Assembly: GCF_002160495.1 (NCBI RefSeq)
Contig: NZ_NFKR01000008.1
Span: forward strand, 1-64,000
Reading direction: 5' to 3'
Origin: Erysipelatoclostridium sp. An173
GTDB lineage: Bacteria; Bacillota_I; Bacilli_A; Erysipelotrichales; Coprobacillaceae
Length of the DNA: 64,000 nucleotides
This document shows, piece by piece, positions 9,278-16,696 of this stretch. The position numbers and the translations under genes are program-made. The notes beneath the pieces were generated by a model. The model did no database searches. It was not told the origin of the DNA and was given only the letters and a program-made list of their open reading frames with translations. Every line of letters starts with the position of its first letter. The stretch's first letter is position 1.

Positions 9278-9607
9278 TTGAAAAAAGTTTTCACTATTAT
9301 CTTGATGATGTTTTTAGTTATTGGTTTAAGTAGTTGTCAAAATAATCAAGATCAAATGGCAAATGAAGATACAAGTATTTTAGTTGCTTATTATCGACCC
9401 AATTCATTTGACTGTTCTAGTGATGATATAAAAGAGGGGGGAGTTAGATATTCAAGAAATTGTCGATATTATTGATGAAAATATTGAGGCTGATTTTTTT
9501 GAAATCGAAACTGAACAGGAATATTCACAAAATCTAGATGAATTATCTAATCAGATTCAAATGGAAAAATTAGCGATTATCCTCAGTTAAAAAGTAAGGT
9601 AGCTTGA
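9278..9607 (+). pseudogene. Decayed flavodoxin-like lipoprotein gene (two frameshifts)
   Basis: TTG start after AAGGAGG. The first 65 codons encode a lipoprotein signal with lipobox (LSSC, C20) and then ILVAYYRP, the start of a flavodoxin domain like those at 10407 and 11026. At the G6 run (9436-9441) the frame breaks; dropping one base restores reading as ELDIQEIVDIIDENIEADFF, typical of flavodoxin. A second shift near 9573 restores DYPQLKSKVA before a stop at 9605-9607. The C-terminal half of the fold is missing altogether. A broken paralogue of the two intact flavodoxins downstream. Confidence 0.78.
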
Positions 9608-9686
9608 TGATGATATGATCGCCAGTTAACCAATATATTCAATAGTTAATATTATTTTGTGAAATTATGTGTTTTCAAAAAAATAA

Positions 9687-9717
9687 TTGACCGGTTGTAA
9701 CTACCGGTTGATAAAAT
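9687..9717 (+). promoter_or_regulatory. Candidate MerR-type promoter/operator for the redox cluster
   Basis: TTGACC (9687-9692) and TAAAAT (9712-9717) are 19 bases apart, longer than normal. The spacer contains an interrupted dyad, ACCGGT (9690-9695) and ACCGGT (9703-9708), with further symmetry between. A 19-base spacer with a central dyad is the hallmark of promoters untwisted by MerR-family activators. No MerR gene is in the window. A GATAAA with 17-base spacing is an alternative -10. Confidence 0.5.
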
Positions 9718-9746
9718 CTAAATCGAAAAGAAGATGGTGTTTTTAG

Positions 9747-10394
9747 TTGAAAGTAAAACGTATTTTAGATGTTGTTATGTTTATACTGTTATTATTTTTG
9801 ATGGCCTTTTTCAACACTGGTCAAACAGTTCACGAAGTATTAGGAATATTGATGGCGATATGCTTTATTATTCATCATGTTTTAAATAGAAACTGGTACA
9901 AAACAGTTTTTAAAGGAAAGTATCCATTATTAAAAAAGGTCTATATCGTAGTTAATTTTCTTTTATTAGTCGATGTTGTTTTTCTAGTATTGAGCGGGTT
10001 ATCAATGTCAAGATTATTACCATTTTTAAGTTTTATGCCAGTTTCATTAGCTAGAAGAGTTCATTTAACTTTATCTTATTGGGGTTTTGTATTAATGGCA
10101 GTACATTTTGGATTGCATATTCAAAGTATTTCAAGACCGCTAGCTAAGAAATTTGAAGATAGTTCTAAAGTAGTAAAAACAATTATCTTTTTGGTTATTC
10201 CTTATGGATTAGCATTATTTGGTTTAATTATGTTTATTAAAAATCAATTGATTGCATATTTATTTATGTTGACTGATTTTGTTAATGTTGATAGCAGTAT
10301 AAATTTGGTGAGATATATATTTGAGTATTTAGGAATTTTCAGTTTATTTGGACTTTTAACATATATTGCAATTAAAAATATTAAAAAAACATAA
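9747..10394 (+). CDS. DUF4405 membrane protein, probable b-type cytochrome
   Basis: A 215-residue integral membrane protein with about five helices and the look of the DUF4405 family. Histidines are spaced like bis-haem cytochrome b ligands: H29 and H43 (14 apart) in helices one and two, and H106 and H120 (14 apart) in the HLTLSYWGFVLMAVHFGLHIQ region. That suggests two haems relaying electrons across the membrane; this is inferred from spacing only. Start is TTG, with a weak purine-rich site upstream. It heads a run with two envelope flavodoxins, which suggests it reduces or oxidises them. Confidence 0.8.
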   Translation: MKVKRILDVVMFILLLFLMAFFNTGQTVHEVLGILMAICFIIHHVLNRNWYKTVFKGKYPLLKKVYIVVNFLLLVDVVFLVLSGLSMSRLLPFLSFMPVSLARRVHLTLSYWGFVLMAVHFGLHIQSISRPLAKKFEDSSKVVKTIIFLVIPYGLALFGLIMFIKNQLIAYLFMLTDFVNVDSSINLVRYIFEYLGIFSLFGLLTYIAIKNIKKT

Positions 10395-10406
10395 GGAGTG
10401 AGATTA

Positions 10407-11012
10407 ATGAAAAAATTTTTATTAGCTTTATTAGTAATGCTGGTATTTGTTACTGGATGTTCATCTAATAACCAAAGTAATAACGATGAATCTAGTGGAA
10501 ATACAAATGAAAGTCAAGATGCTACTAATGATCAAACAACAACAGAAGATAGTAATATTTTAATTGCTTATTTTTCAAAAACGGGCAATACTGAAGCGAT
10601 TGCTCAAGAAATTCAAAGTTTAACTAATGGTACATTAGTAGAAATTGAAACAGTTGAACCATATCCAGATTCATATTCAGAAACTGTTGATATTGCTGAA
10701 TCTGAAAAAGAAGCCAATGCTCGTCCAGAGATTTCAACAACAGTTGATAATATGGATCAATATGACACTATCTTTATTGGTTATCCAATCTGGTGGCATG
10801 ATGCGCCAATGGCTGTGTATACATTTTTAGAAAATTATGATTTTGAAGGTAAAACAGTTATTCCATTTTGTACTAGTGGTGGTAGTGACATTGAAGAAAG
10901 TATTCCAGGAATTGAAGCAGCCGTTTCTGGAGCGACAATGTTAGAAGGGTTAACTGCTAATGATAGTAGTGATGTCCAGCCATGGTTAGAAGAAATTGGG
11001 ATTTTAAAGTAA
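10407..11012 (+). CDS. Flavodoxin-domain lipoprotein
   Basis: About 201 residues. The N-terminus is a lipoprotein signal (MKKFLLALLVMLVFVTGC, lipobox VTGC), then a Ser/Asn/Asp/Thr-rich linker of about 35 residues, then a flavodoxin domain. FMN-binding loops are visible: YFSKTGNTEAIA (phosphate loop), IGYPIWWHDAP and PFCTSGGSDIEES. It should be tethered outside the membrane, which is unusual because most flavodoxins are cytoplasmic. ATG 10407 is chosen since AAGGAG at 10393-10398 is properly spaced; an in-frame GTG at 10398 overlaps that site. It lies 12 bases after the DUF4405 gene and 13 before the second flavodoxin. Confidence 0.88.
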   Translation: MKKFLLALLVMLVFVTGCSSNNQSNNDESSGNTNESQDATNDQTTTEDSNILIAYFSKTGNTEAIAQEIQSLTNGTLVEIETVEPYPDSYSETVDIAESEKEANARPEISTTVDNMDQYDTIFIGYPIWWHDAPMAVYTFLENYDFEGKTVIPFCTSGGSDIEESIPGIEAAVSGATMLEGLTANDSSDVQPWLEEIGILK

Positions 11013-11025
11013 GGAGGTAATGCTT

Positions 11026-11673
11026 GTGAAGAAAAAGATTTTAATTATTCTAGGTGTAATTGTTATTGTTGGGGCCGCGGTAGGGTTTTACTTGTATCAA
11101 AATAGTGATAGCCCTAGTGTTGGAATTAATGATTCAATCGTTAATGAAGATGGAAAAGAAGGTAGTGCTAGCACTAATTTAGATAGTGATAAAGTTTTAG
11201 TTGTGTATTTTTCTCATGGTGGTAATACTCAAAAACTTGCAAAAGAAATCTCTGATCAAGTTGGTGGCGATTTTAGAAGAATCGAACCAGTTAATGCTTA
11301 TCCTGAAGGGGATGAATTATATGATTATACTGAACAAGAACAAGCCGATGGTGCTCGCCCAGAGATTCAGGATTTAAATATTGACATGAGTAAATATGAT
11401 ACAGTATTTATCGGTTATCCAATCTGGTGGTATACTTATCCGCAAGTTATCTTAACATTCTTCGACAATTATGATTTAACTGGTAAAACAATTGTCCCAT
11501 TTGTAACTCACGGTGGTAGTGGTATGAGTGGTACTGAAGATGATATGCGTGAGTATTTAAGTGATAAAGACGTTACAGTATTAGATGGTCTTGCTGTAAG
11601 TCGAAATGATATTGAAGAAGACCAAAGTCAAACAGTTACAAACTGGCTAGAAGAGTTAGGTTTTATTAAATAA
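11026..11673 (+). CDS. Membrane-anchored flavodoxin
   Basis: About 215 residues: an uncleaved N-terminal helix (ILIILGVIVIVGAAVGFYLY), a flexible acidic linker, then a flavodoxin domain with YFSHGGNTQKLA, IGYPIWWYTYP and PFVTHGGSGMS. It is clearly a paralogue of the preceding lipoprotein but uses a transmembrane anchor instead of a lipid. It is predicted to face outside. The start is taken as GTG 11026, eight bases after AAGGAGG; ATG 11020 would be only two bases from it. An Fe-dependent alcohol dehydrogenase follows after 19 bases. Confidence 0.87.
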   Translation: MKKKILIILGVIVIVGAAVGFYLYQNSDSPSVGINDSIVNEDGKEGSASTNLDSDKVLVVYFSHGGNTQKLAKEISDQVGGDFRRIEPVNAYPEGDELYDYTEQEQADGARPEIQDLNIDMSKYDTVFIGYPIWWYTYPQVILTFFDNYDLTGKTIVPFVTHGGSGMSGTEDDMREYLSDKDVTVLDGLAVSRNDIEEDQSQTVTNWLEELGFIK

Positions 11674-11692
11674 GAAAAGAGGTAATTATATT

Positions 11693-12853
11693 ATGAACAA
11701 CTTTAAAATGACTAATATGCCTAAAGTTTATTTTGGACAAGGGGCTTTAAAAGAAGCTCTAAATACTGAATTAAAAACAGTAGGAGATAACGTATTATTA
11801 GCTTATGGTGGCGGATCTATTAAGAAAACTGGAATTTATGATGAAGTTGTCACTTTACTTAAAGAAGCTGGTAAAAATATTTTTGAATTTAGTGGTATTA
11901 TGTCTAATCCAACTTATGCTAAAGTCTTAGAAGGGGCTAAAATTGTTAAAGACAATCAAATTGATTTTATTATCGCTGTTGGTGGTGGATCAGTTATTGA
12001 CTGTTGTAAGATTGTTAGTGCCCAAGCTAAAGTTGATCAAGATATTTGGCAAATGGAATTTGTTGATGGAAAATTACCAACTGAATTTATTCCAATGGCA
12101 GCTGTTACAACAGCTTCAGGAACTGGATCAGAAATGAATAATGGTGCTGTTATTACTAACGAAGAATTAAAAATTAAAGCCGGAATGTTAGGAGCTTTAT
12201 CAAAGTTTGCTGTATTAGATCCAGCTTATACATTAACAGTCCCAATGAAACAAGTTGTTTCTGGAGCTTTTGATACATTAAGCCATGCAATGGAAACATA
12301 TTTTGGAAAACCGCTTGAAAACAATGTTTCTGATGAAATCAATGAAGCAATCATGCGTAATACTATTAGAAATATTAGAGCAGCAATTAAAGAGCCTCAA
12401 GATATTCAAGCTCGTAGTGAATTAATGTGGGATTCAGCAATGGCTGAAAATGGTATTTTAAAATTAGGAAAAGTAACTGATTTCCAAGCTCATCAAATTG
12501 AACACCAATTAGGAGCTTATACTGATTGTAATCATGGTCAAGGATTAGCAGTAATTCATCCAGTATTATATCGTCATATTTATGAAGCAGGAGTTTCTAA
12601 ATTTGCTCGTTTTGCTAAAGAAGTATGGCATGTAGATGATACTAATTTAACTGAAAAAGAAACAGCTTTAAAAGGAATTGAAGCATTAGCAGATTTTATT
12701 AAAGAAATTGGATTACCAACTACTTTAACACAAATGAATATTACTGATGTAGATATGCTTAAAAAAGTAGCAGATTCATCTAATATTACAGCTGGATGCT
12801 GTAAACAATTAAGCCATGATGAAATTTTCGAAATCTTAAAAGAATGTCTATAA
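11693..12853 (+). CDS. Iron-containing alcohol dehydrogenase (butanol dehydrogenase/YqhD-like)
   Basis: A 386-residue group III alcohol dehydrogenase. The dinucleotide-binding GGGSVIDCCK lies near 97-106. The metal ligands expected for the family are seen: D194 and H198 (GAFDTLSHAMETYF), H267 or H271 (QAHQIEHQLGAY) and H281 (CNHGQGLA). It reduces aldehydes to alcohols, usually with NADPH, in the cytoplasm. It is the last gene of the redox cluster; unlike its neighbours it has no export signal. It may detoxify aldehydes in the same stress response as the flavodoxins. Confidence 0.93.
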   Translation: MNNFKMTNMPKVYFGQGALKEALNTELKTVGDNVLLAYGGGSIKKTGIYDEVVTLLKEAGKNIFEFSGIMSNPTYAKVLEGAKIVKDNQIDFIIAVGGGSVIDCCKIVSAQAKVDQDIWQMEFVDGKLPTEFIPMAAVTTASGTGSEMNNGAVITNEELKIKAGMLGALSKFAVLDPAYTLTVPMKQVVSGAFDTLSHAMETYFGKPLENNVSDEINEAIMRNTIRNIRAAIKEPQDIQARSELMWDSAMAENGILKLGKVTDFQAHQIEHQLGAYTDCNHGQGLAVIHPVLYRHIYEAGVSKFARFAKEVWHVDDTNLTEKETALKGIEALADFIKEIGLPTTLTQMNITDVDMLKKVADSSNITAGCCKQLSHDEIFEILKECL

Positions 12854-12983
12854 AAATATCGAATTTGTCTCAAATTTATATAATTGCAGTATCAAAAATA
12901 TCAATATCAAATTATAAATAAGCTAAAAATATTGATAAAATTTAGATAAAAGACAAAATTTATTACAATTTATTAAATCTTTA

Positions 12984-13060
12984 TTCCCTGGTGCTTGCTT
13001 TACAACTAAATTGGTAAATGATAAGATAAAGCCAAGGAAAGCGAATATTCTATTTTCTCA
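12984..13060 (+). promoter_or_regulatory. Candidate structured leader element upstream of the adhesin
   Basis: Within the 371-base gap before the adhesin, CTTG-CTTT (12994-13001) can pair with AAAGCCAAG (13028-13036) with one bulged C, enclosing a possible small TAC/GTA hairpin. A purine-rich stretch (GGAAAGCGAA) follows, then the terminator at 13061. Aptamer-like structure followed directly by a terminator is the usual riboswitch layout. No known class was recognised. The bases from 12854 to 12983 are AT-rich with no feature I can name. Confidence 0.35.
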
Positions 13061-13084
13061 AAGTACCCGTTCGGGTACTTTTTT
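13061..13084 (+). terminator. Strong hairpin terminator in the adhesin leader
   Basis: AAGTACCC pairs perfectly with GGGTACTT around GTTC, then a T run. It is 208 bases after the dehydrogenase stop and 140 before the adhesin start, so it may control readthrough into the adhesin. Confidence 0.85.
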
Positions 13085-13156
13085 AATTATCAAATACTTT
13101 AGTTATTGAATTTCGTTTTTCTAAAAGAACAGTTTATAGAAAGAGGGGAATAAAGA

Positions 13157-13192
13157 TGTTTTGTCGTGATCCTTGTTTAAAAGCATTATAAA
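13157..13192 (+). CDS. 11-codon leader peptide overlapping a terminator
   Basis: AGAGGGG at 13144-13150 stands seven bases before an ATG that encodes MFCRDPCLKAL and a TAA at 13190-13192. The last four codons and the stop form the left arm and loop of the terminator at 13180-13203. Ribosome position on this frame would therefore decide whether that hairpin forms: the geometry of translation-coupled attenuation. Two cysteines, an arginine and a proline lie in the first seven codons. I know of no matching named leader peptide. Confidence 0.5.
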
Positions 13193-13203
13193 ATGCTTTT
13201 TTT
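13180..13203 (+). terminator. Attenuator-like terminator overlapping the leader peptide
   Basis: AAAAGCATT (13180-13188) pairs perfectly with AATGCTTTT (13193-13201) around a 4-base loop, followed by more T. It sits 22 bases before the adhesin start and overlaps the end of the leader peptide frame. Confidence 0.75.
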
Positions 13204-13224
13204 ATTTTAAGGAGGAAAGTTAAA

Positions 13225-16200
13225 ATGATAAGGTTGAAAAAAAGAAATAAGAAATTGTTTAAAATAATAATTTCTTTACTAATGGTTTTTAGTTGCCTTT
13301 TAACAAGTATTAATACTATAAATGCCGCTAGTTATACAGGACCATTTACCCGCGTTAAAGAACTTGATTATCCAGAATGGTGGGCAAGGAAATTAGGCGT
13401 TAAACAGTGGAGTACCTGGATGTGTACTTTTAATGGGCAATGGTCTTACTGCCTGGAATCAAGTAAAAATAGTCCTAGTTCTGGTAATAAGACAGCTGAA
13501 GAATTAGTAAACTCTAATGAAATGATTAGTAAGCTGCTTTACTATGGTTATGGGGGACCGGCTGCTTTAGAAGGACAGCTTGATGGTAGTGGTACAGGAC
13601 TAGAAGGTGATGGATTAACAGCACCAGAAACCCATTATCTTTATACTCATGTTTTATTATCAATTGCTTATAGTGGTGATATGATGGGTGTTGATTTGGA
13701 TGGATTAGAAACTTTAGGAATCGGATTAAAAGGGTTATATAATTATATAGCTAGTTTACCAATGCCAGTTAGTCCAACTTTAAGTGATTCTTTCACTGCT
13801 AGTTTTGATCCAGCTACTAAATTACAAAAGACTAATACAGTTACTTTCAACGGGGCTAGTAATGCAGTGATCAATGTTACTTTACAAGATGGGGTTACTC
13901 TTCATAATGTGACTACTAATGCTTCTGAAACTGGAACTGTCAGTGTTAGTGGTGGTCAAAGTTTTTATTTAACAGCACCATTAAGTGTAACAGAAGATTA
14001 TACTAGTGGTAATATTGCCGGTAGTAATTGTACTCGTTTTGTACCGCTAGCAATTTATGGCAGTGGTAATACCCAGACTCATGGCAGTTATACTTATGAT
14101 GTTGCCAATTTAACATATCATGTTGATTGGATCGATACTGGTCGTTTAGAACTTAGTAAAACTAATACAAATAATGATTTGATTGATGGAGCTATCTTTA
14201 ATTTAAAATCAATTAGTTTTGAAGGTTATGATGAAAACATAACGGTTACTAATGGTAAATTAGTAGTTGAAAACTTACCAATTGGAACATATGAGTTAAA
14301 AGAAATTAGCGCTCCTGATGGTTATTTATTAAATAGTACAACTTTTGCAGTTACGATTAATAAAGATGAAACAGCCAGTCAAAGTGTTAGTAATGAAGAA
14401 CCATTAGGTAAGTTAGAATTAACAAAGAAAATTGATACTAGTAAAACTGATGGTAAATCAGGTGATAGTTATTTAAAAGGTAATGAATATCAATTGATTG
14501 CTCGTGATGATATTACCAACCAGGCTAAAACAATTACATATTTTAATAAAGGTGATGTAGTTGCAAAGGGAATAACTGATGAACAAGGGCAGATAACTTT
14601 TGATAATTTACATGTGGGTAAGTATTATCTTCATGAAAGTAAAGCTAATGATACTTTAGTATTAAATCCTAATGATATTAATGTTGATATAAATTATCAA
14701 GGTCAAACCGTTTCTAAAATTTTAGAAACCAAAGAAACAGCTAATAGAGTAAACATGCAAAAAATACAGGTTCATAAATCTGGGGAAAAAGAAGGGATAA
14801 GTGGTTTTGTTAAAGGTTTACAAGGCTGTGAATTTACGTTCAAACTTAAAAGTGAAGTTGATAATGTTGGCTGGGATAATGCTAGTGTATATGATGTAAT
14901 TACTACTGATGAAAACGGTCGGGCAGCAACTAAATATTTGCCATATGGTACGTATTTAGTTAAAGAAACTAAAACACCGCAGGATTATATGACAGCTCCT
15001 GATTTTTTAATTGACATAACAGATGATTATAGTGAATATAGCGATATTGATCAGATAAAAACTATCGATATTAATAATCGTCCTTACACTACGCAATTAA
15101 AATTAGTTAAGCGTGATCAAAAAACTAATCAAATTGTAACTTTAAGCAGTGCTTCATTTAAAATTAAAGCTAAAGAAGATATTGTTTCTAACGGTAAAAT
15201 AATATATCACGCTAATGATACTATTGTTCAAAAAGTTAGTGGTAAAAACTATGACACTTTTACTACCAATAGTGATAATGTTATTGTAAATGATTCATAT
15301 AGTAATCATGATAATGATCGCGGAACAGTAATTTTACCATTACAATTAGATCCCGGTAAATATTATCTTGAAGAAGTAAAAACGCCAGAAGGCTTTTTGG
15401 CTCTAGAAAGTCCAATTGAATTTACGATTGAAAACATTCGTGATTATACAACAGATGAAGATGGTGATCCAATTTTAGAAATCAATGTAGTTAACGATAC
15501 TCCTAGTGGTAAACTAACAGTTATTAAGAAAATTGATTTAGGTGAAGGTGATACTAGTCGGGTAAATATCCAGGATTTATCACCAATTAAATTTAGGTTA
15601 ACAGCTAACAGTAAAATAGTTTCTCCAATTGATGGTAGTGTTATTTATGATCAAGGTGATGTTGTTGGTGAATATAATTTATCATCAGATGGCAATTTAA
15701 CGATTGAAAACTTACCATTAGGAACAGGTCAAGTAGAATATCAACTTGAAGAAATTGCCACTTTACCAGGTTTGGTTCTTGATGAAAAAAAACATATCGT
15801 TGCCTTTGAGCAAAATGATACGACAACCAAAGTTTATAGTCATGAATTAGAAATTGAAAATCAGATTACTAAAGTAGAAGTATTGAAATTAGATAAAGCT
15901 AATAATCAAGGTCTAGCAGGAGCTAAATTACAAATTCAAGACCAGGATGGAAATATTATTGATCAATGGCAGTCTGATGGAAGTGGTCATTTGATCCAAG
16001 GATTAGTAGTGGGACAAGAATATAAATTAATTGAAACAAAAGCCCCTGATGGATATCAACTTGCTAGTGAACTTACTTTTACGGTTGAAAATACTACTGA
16101 AGTCCAAAAAGTTATCATGTATGACCAGGCAATAACCGCTGTTAAGACTGATGATACTGTTTCATTTGATCATTTAATAGTTATTACTTTTAGTAGTGGA

Positions 16201-16254
16201 TTGTTATTGATAGTTTTAGTTTTAAAAGGTTATTTAGCTAAAAAAGAAAATTAA
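13225..16254 (+). CDS. Surface adhesin: thioester-like domain and six SpaA/Cna-B repeats
   Basis: A 1009-residue surface protein. Residues 1-35 are a signal peptide ending near NAAS. Residues 40-175 resemble the thioester domain of Gram-positive adhesins (cysteines in WMCTFN, C67, and SYCLES, C76; LLYYGYGGP; then ETHYLYTHVLLSIAYSG). Where canonical domains have TQ, this has TH at 141-142. After an Ig-like linker (190-300), six SpaA/Cna-B repeats run from about 308 to 965. Each has a Lys in its first strand and a YxLxE-type Glu (YELKE, YYLHE, YLVKE, YYLEE, YQLEE, YKLIE), so self-made isopeptide bonds are likely. A C-terminal helix and KKEN tail form a membrane anchor, but there is no clear LPxTG. 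Confidence 0.9.
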   Translation: MIRLKKRNKKLFKIIISLLMVFSCLLTSINTINAASYTGPFTRVKELDYPEWWARKLGVKQWSTWMCTFNGQWSYCLESSKNSPSSGNKTAEELVNSNEMISKLLYYGYGGPAALEGQLDGSGTGLEGDGLTAPETHYLYTHVLLSIAYSGDMMGVDLDGLETLGIGLKGLYNYIASLPMPVSPTLSDSFTASFDPATKLQKTNTVTFNGASNAVINVTLQDGVTLHNVTTNASETGTVSVSGGQSFYLTAPLSVTEDYTSGNIAGSNCTRFVPLAIYGSGNTQTHGSYTYDVANLTYHVDWIDTGRLELSKTNTNNDLIDGAIFNLKSISFEGYDENITVTNGKLVVENLPIGTYELKEISAPDGYLLNSTTFAVTINKDETASQSVSNEEPLGKLELTKKIDTSKTDGKSGDSYLKGNEYQLIARDDITNQAKTITYFNKGDVVAKGITDEQGQITFDNLHVGKYYLHESKANDTLVLNPNDINVDINYQGQTVSKILETKETANRVNMQKIQVHKSGEKEGISGFVKGLQGCEFTFKLKSEVDNVGWDNASVYDVITTDENGRAATKYLPYGTYLVKETKTPQDYMTAPDFLIDITDDYSEYSDIDQIKTIDINNRPYTTQLKLVKRDQKTNQIVTLSSASFKIKAKEDIVSNGKIIYHANDTIVQKVSGKNYDTFTTNSDNVIVNDSYSNHDNDRGTVILPLQLDPGKYYLEEVKTPEGFLALESPIEFTIENIRDYTTDEDGDPILEINVVNDTPSGKLTVIKKIDLGEGDTSRVNIQDLSPIKFRLTANSKIVSPIDGSVIYDQGDVVGEYNLSSDGNLTIENLPLGTGQVEYQLEEIATLPGLVLDEKKHIVAFEQNDTTTKVYSHELEIENQITKVEVLKLDKANNQGLAGAKLQIQDQDGNIIDQWQSDGSGHLIQGLVVGQEYKLIETKAPDGYQLASELTFTVENTTEVQKVIMYDQAITAVKTDDTVSFDHLIVITFSSGLLLIVLVLKGYLAKKEN

Positions 16255-16278
16255 TTTTAGATAGTATAAATTATGTTA

Positions 16279-16326
16279 AGAAGGTTAAATTATATTATGA
16301 TAATATAATTTAAACCTTCTTTTTTT
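16279..16326 (+). terminator. Intrinsic terminator after the adhesin
   Basis: A stem of 19 base pairs with one bulge (16279-16297 with 16301-16320), then seven T. Confidence 0.85.
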
Positions 16327-16430
16327 GTTTAAATAACAATAAATTACAAATTATAAAATAATTATGAATATTATCACTTTTTGTTTAAATAAATGTTATA
16401 ATTTTGTAAAGAACACAGGAGGGTATAATA

Positions 16431-16685
16431 ATGGCAAAAGAACTAGATGAAGCAGTCAAGTCTGGACATCAGTTAGCTGCTTATTTAGAAAGTGAGCAGG
16501 CTGATCAAAAAGCTGAAAATAAGTTTGATGCTTTATGGCAAAGTATCTATGATGTCTGTGCATTAGTTTATCGAGATATTTTAGATGAACTATTGACTGA
16601 AGAGGAATATAAGGAAGCTGTTACCTGGTTAAAAAAATATCAGCATTTAACAAAAGATTATCAAGAAATGGAAATTGAATTATAA
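16431..16685 (+). CDS. Small acidic helical protein of unknown function
   Basis: 84 residues, rich in Glu, Asp, Lys and Leu, no signal or membrane segment; likely an all-helical cytoplasmic protein. GGAGGG lies a few bases before the ATG and TATAAT at 16397-16402 may be its -10, though no good -35 is seen. It precedes the degV gene by 11 bases, so the two are probably cotranscribed. I do not recognise a family. Confidence 0.65.
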   Translation: MAKELDEAVKSGHQLAAYLESEQADQKAENKFDALWQSIYDVCALVYRDILDELLTEEEYKEAVTWLKKYQHLTKDYQEMEIEL

Positions 16686-16696
16686 GGGACAGAATT

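Noticed and set aside
9690-9710. ACCGGTTG repeated twice as a CRISPR remnant
   Set aside because: Only two 8-base copies 13 bases apart, inside a promoter; better explained as an operator.
12580-12873. A 97-codon minus-strand ORF over the end of the alcohol dehydrogenase gene
   Set aside because: No ribosome site, no family likeness, and it mirrors the coding pattern of the plus-strand gene.
12984-13050. Resemblance to a preQ1-II or c-di-GMP riboswitch (TGGTGCTTGCTTT ... GCCAAGGAAAGCG)
   Set aside because: A few short words look alike, but the paired arms of preQ1-II are not complementary here, and the conserved c-di-GMP core words are missing. Kept only as an unnamed structured leader.
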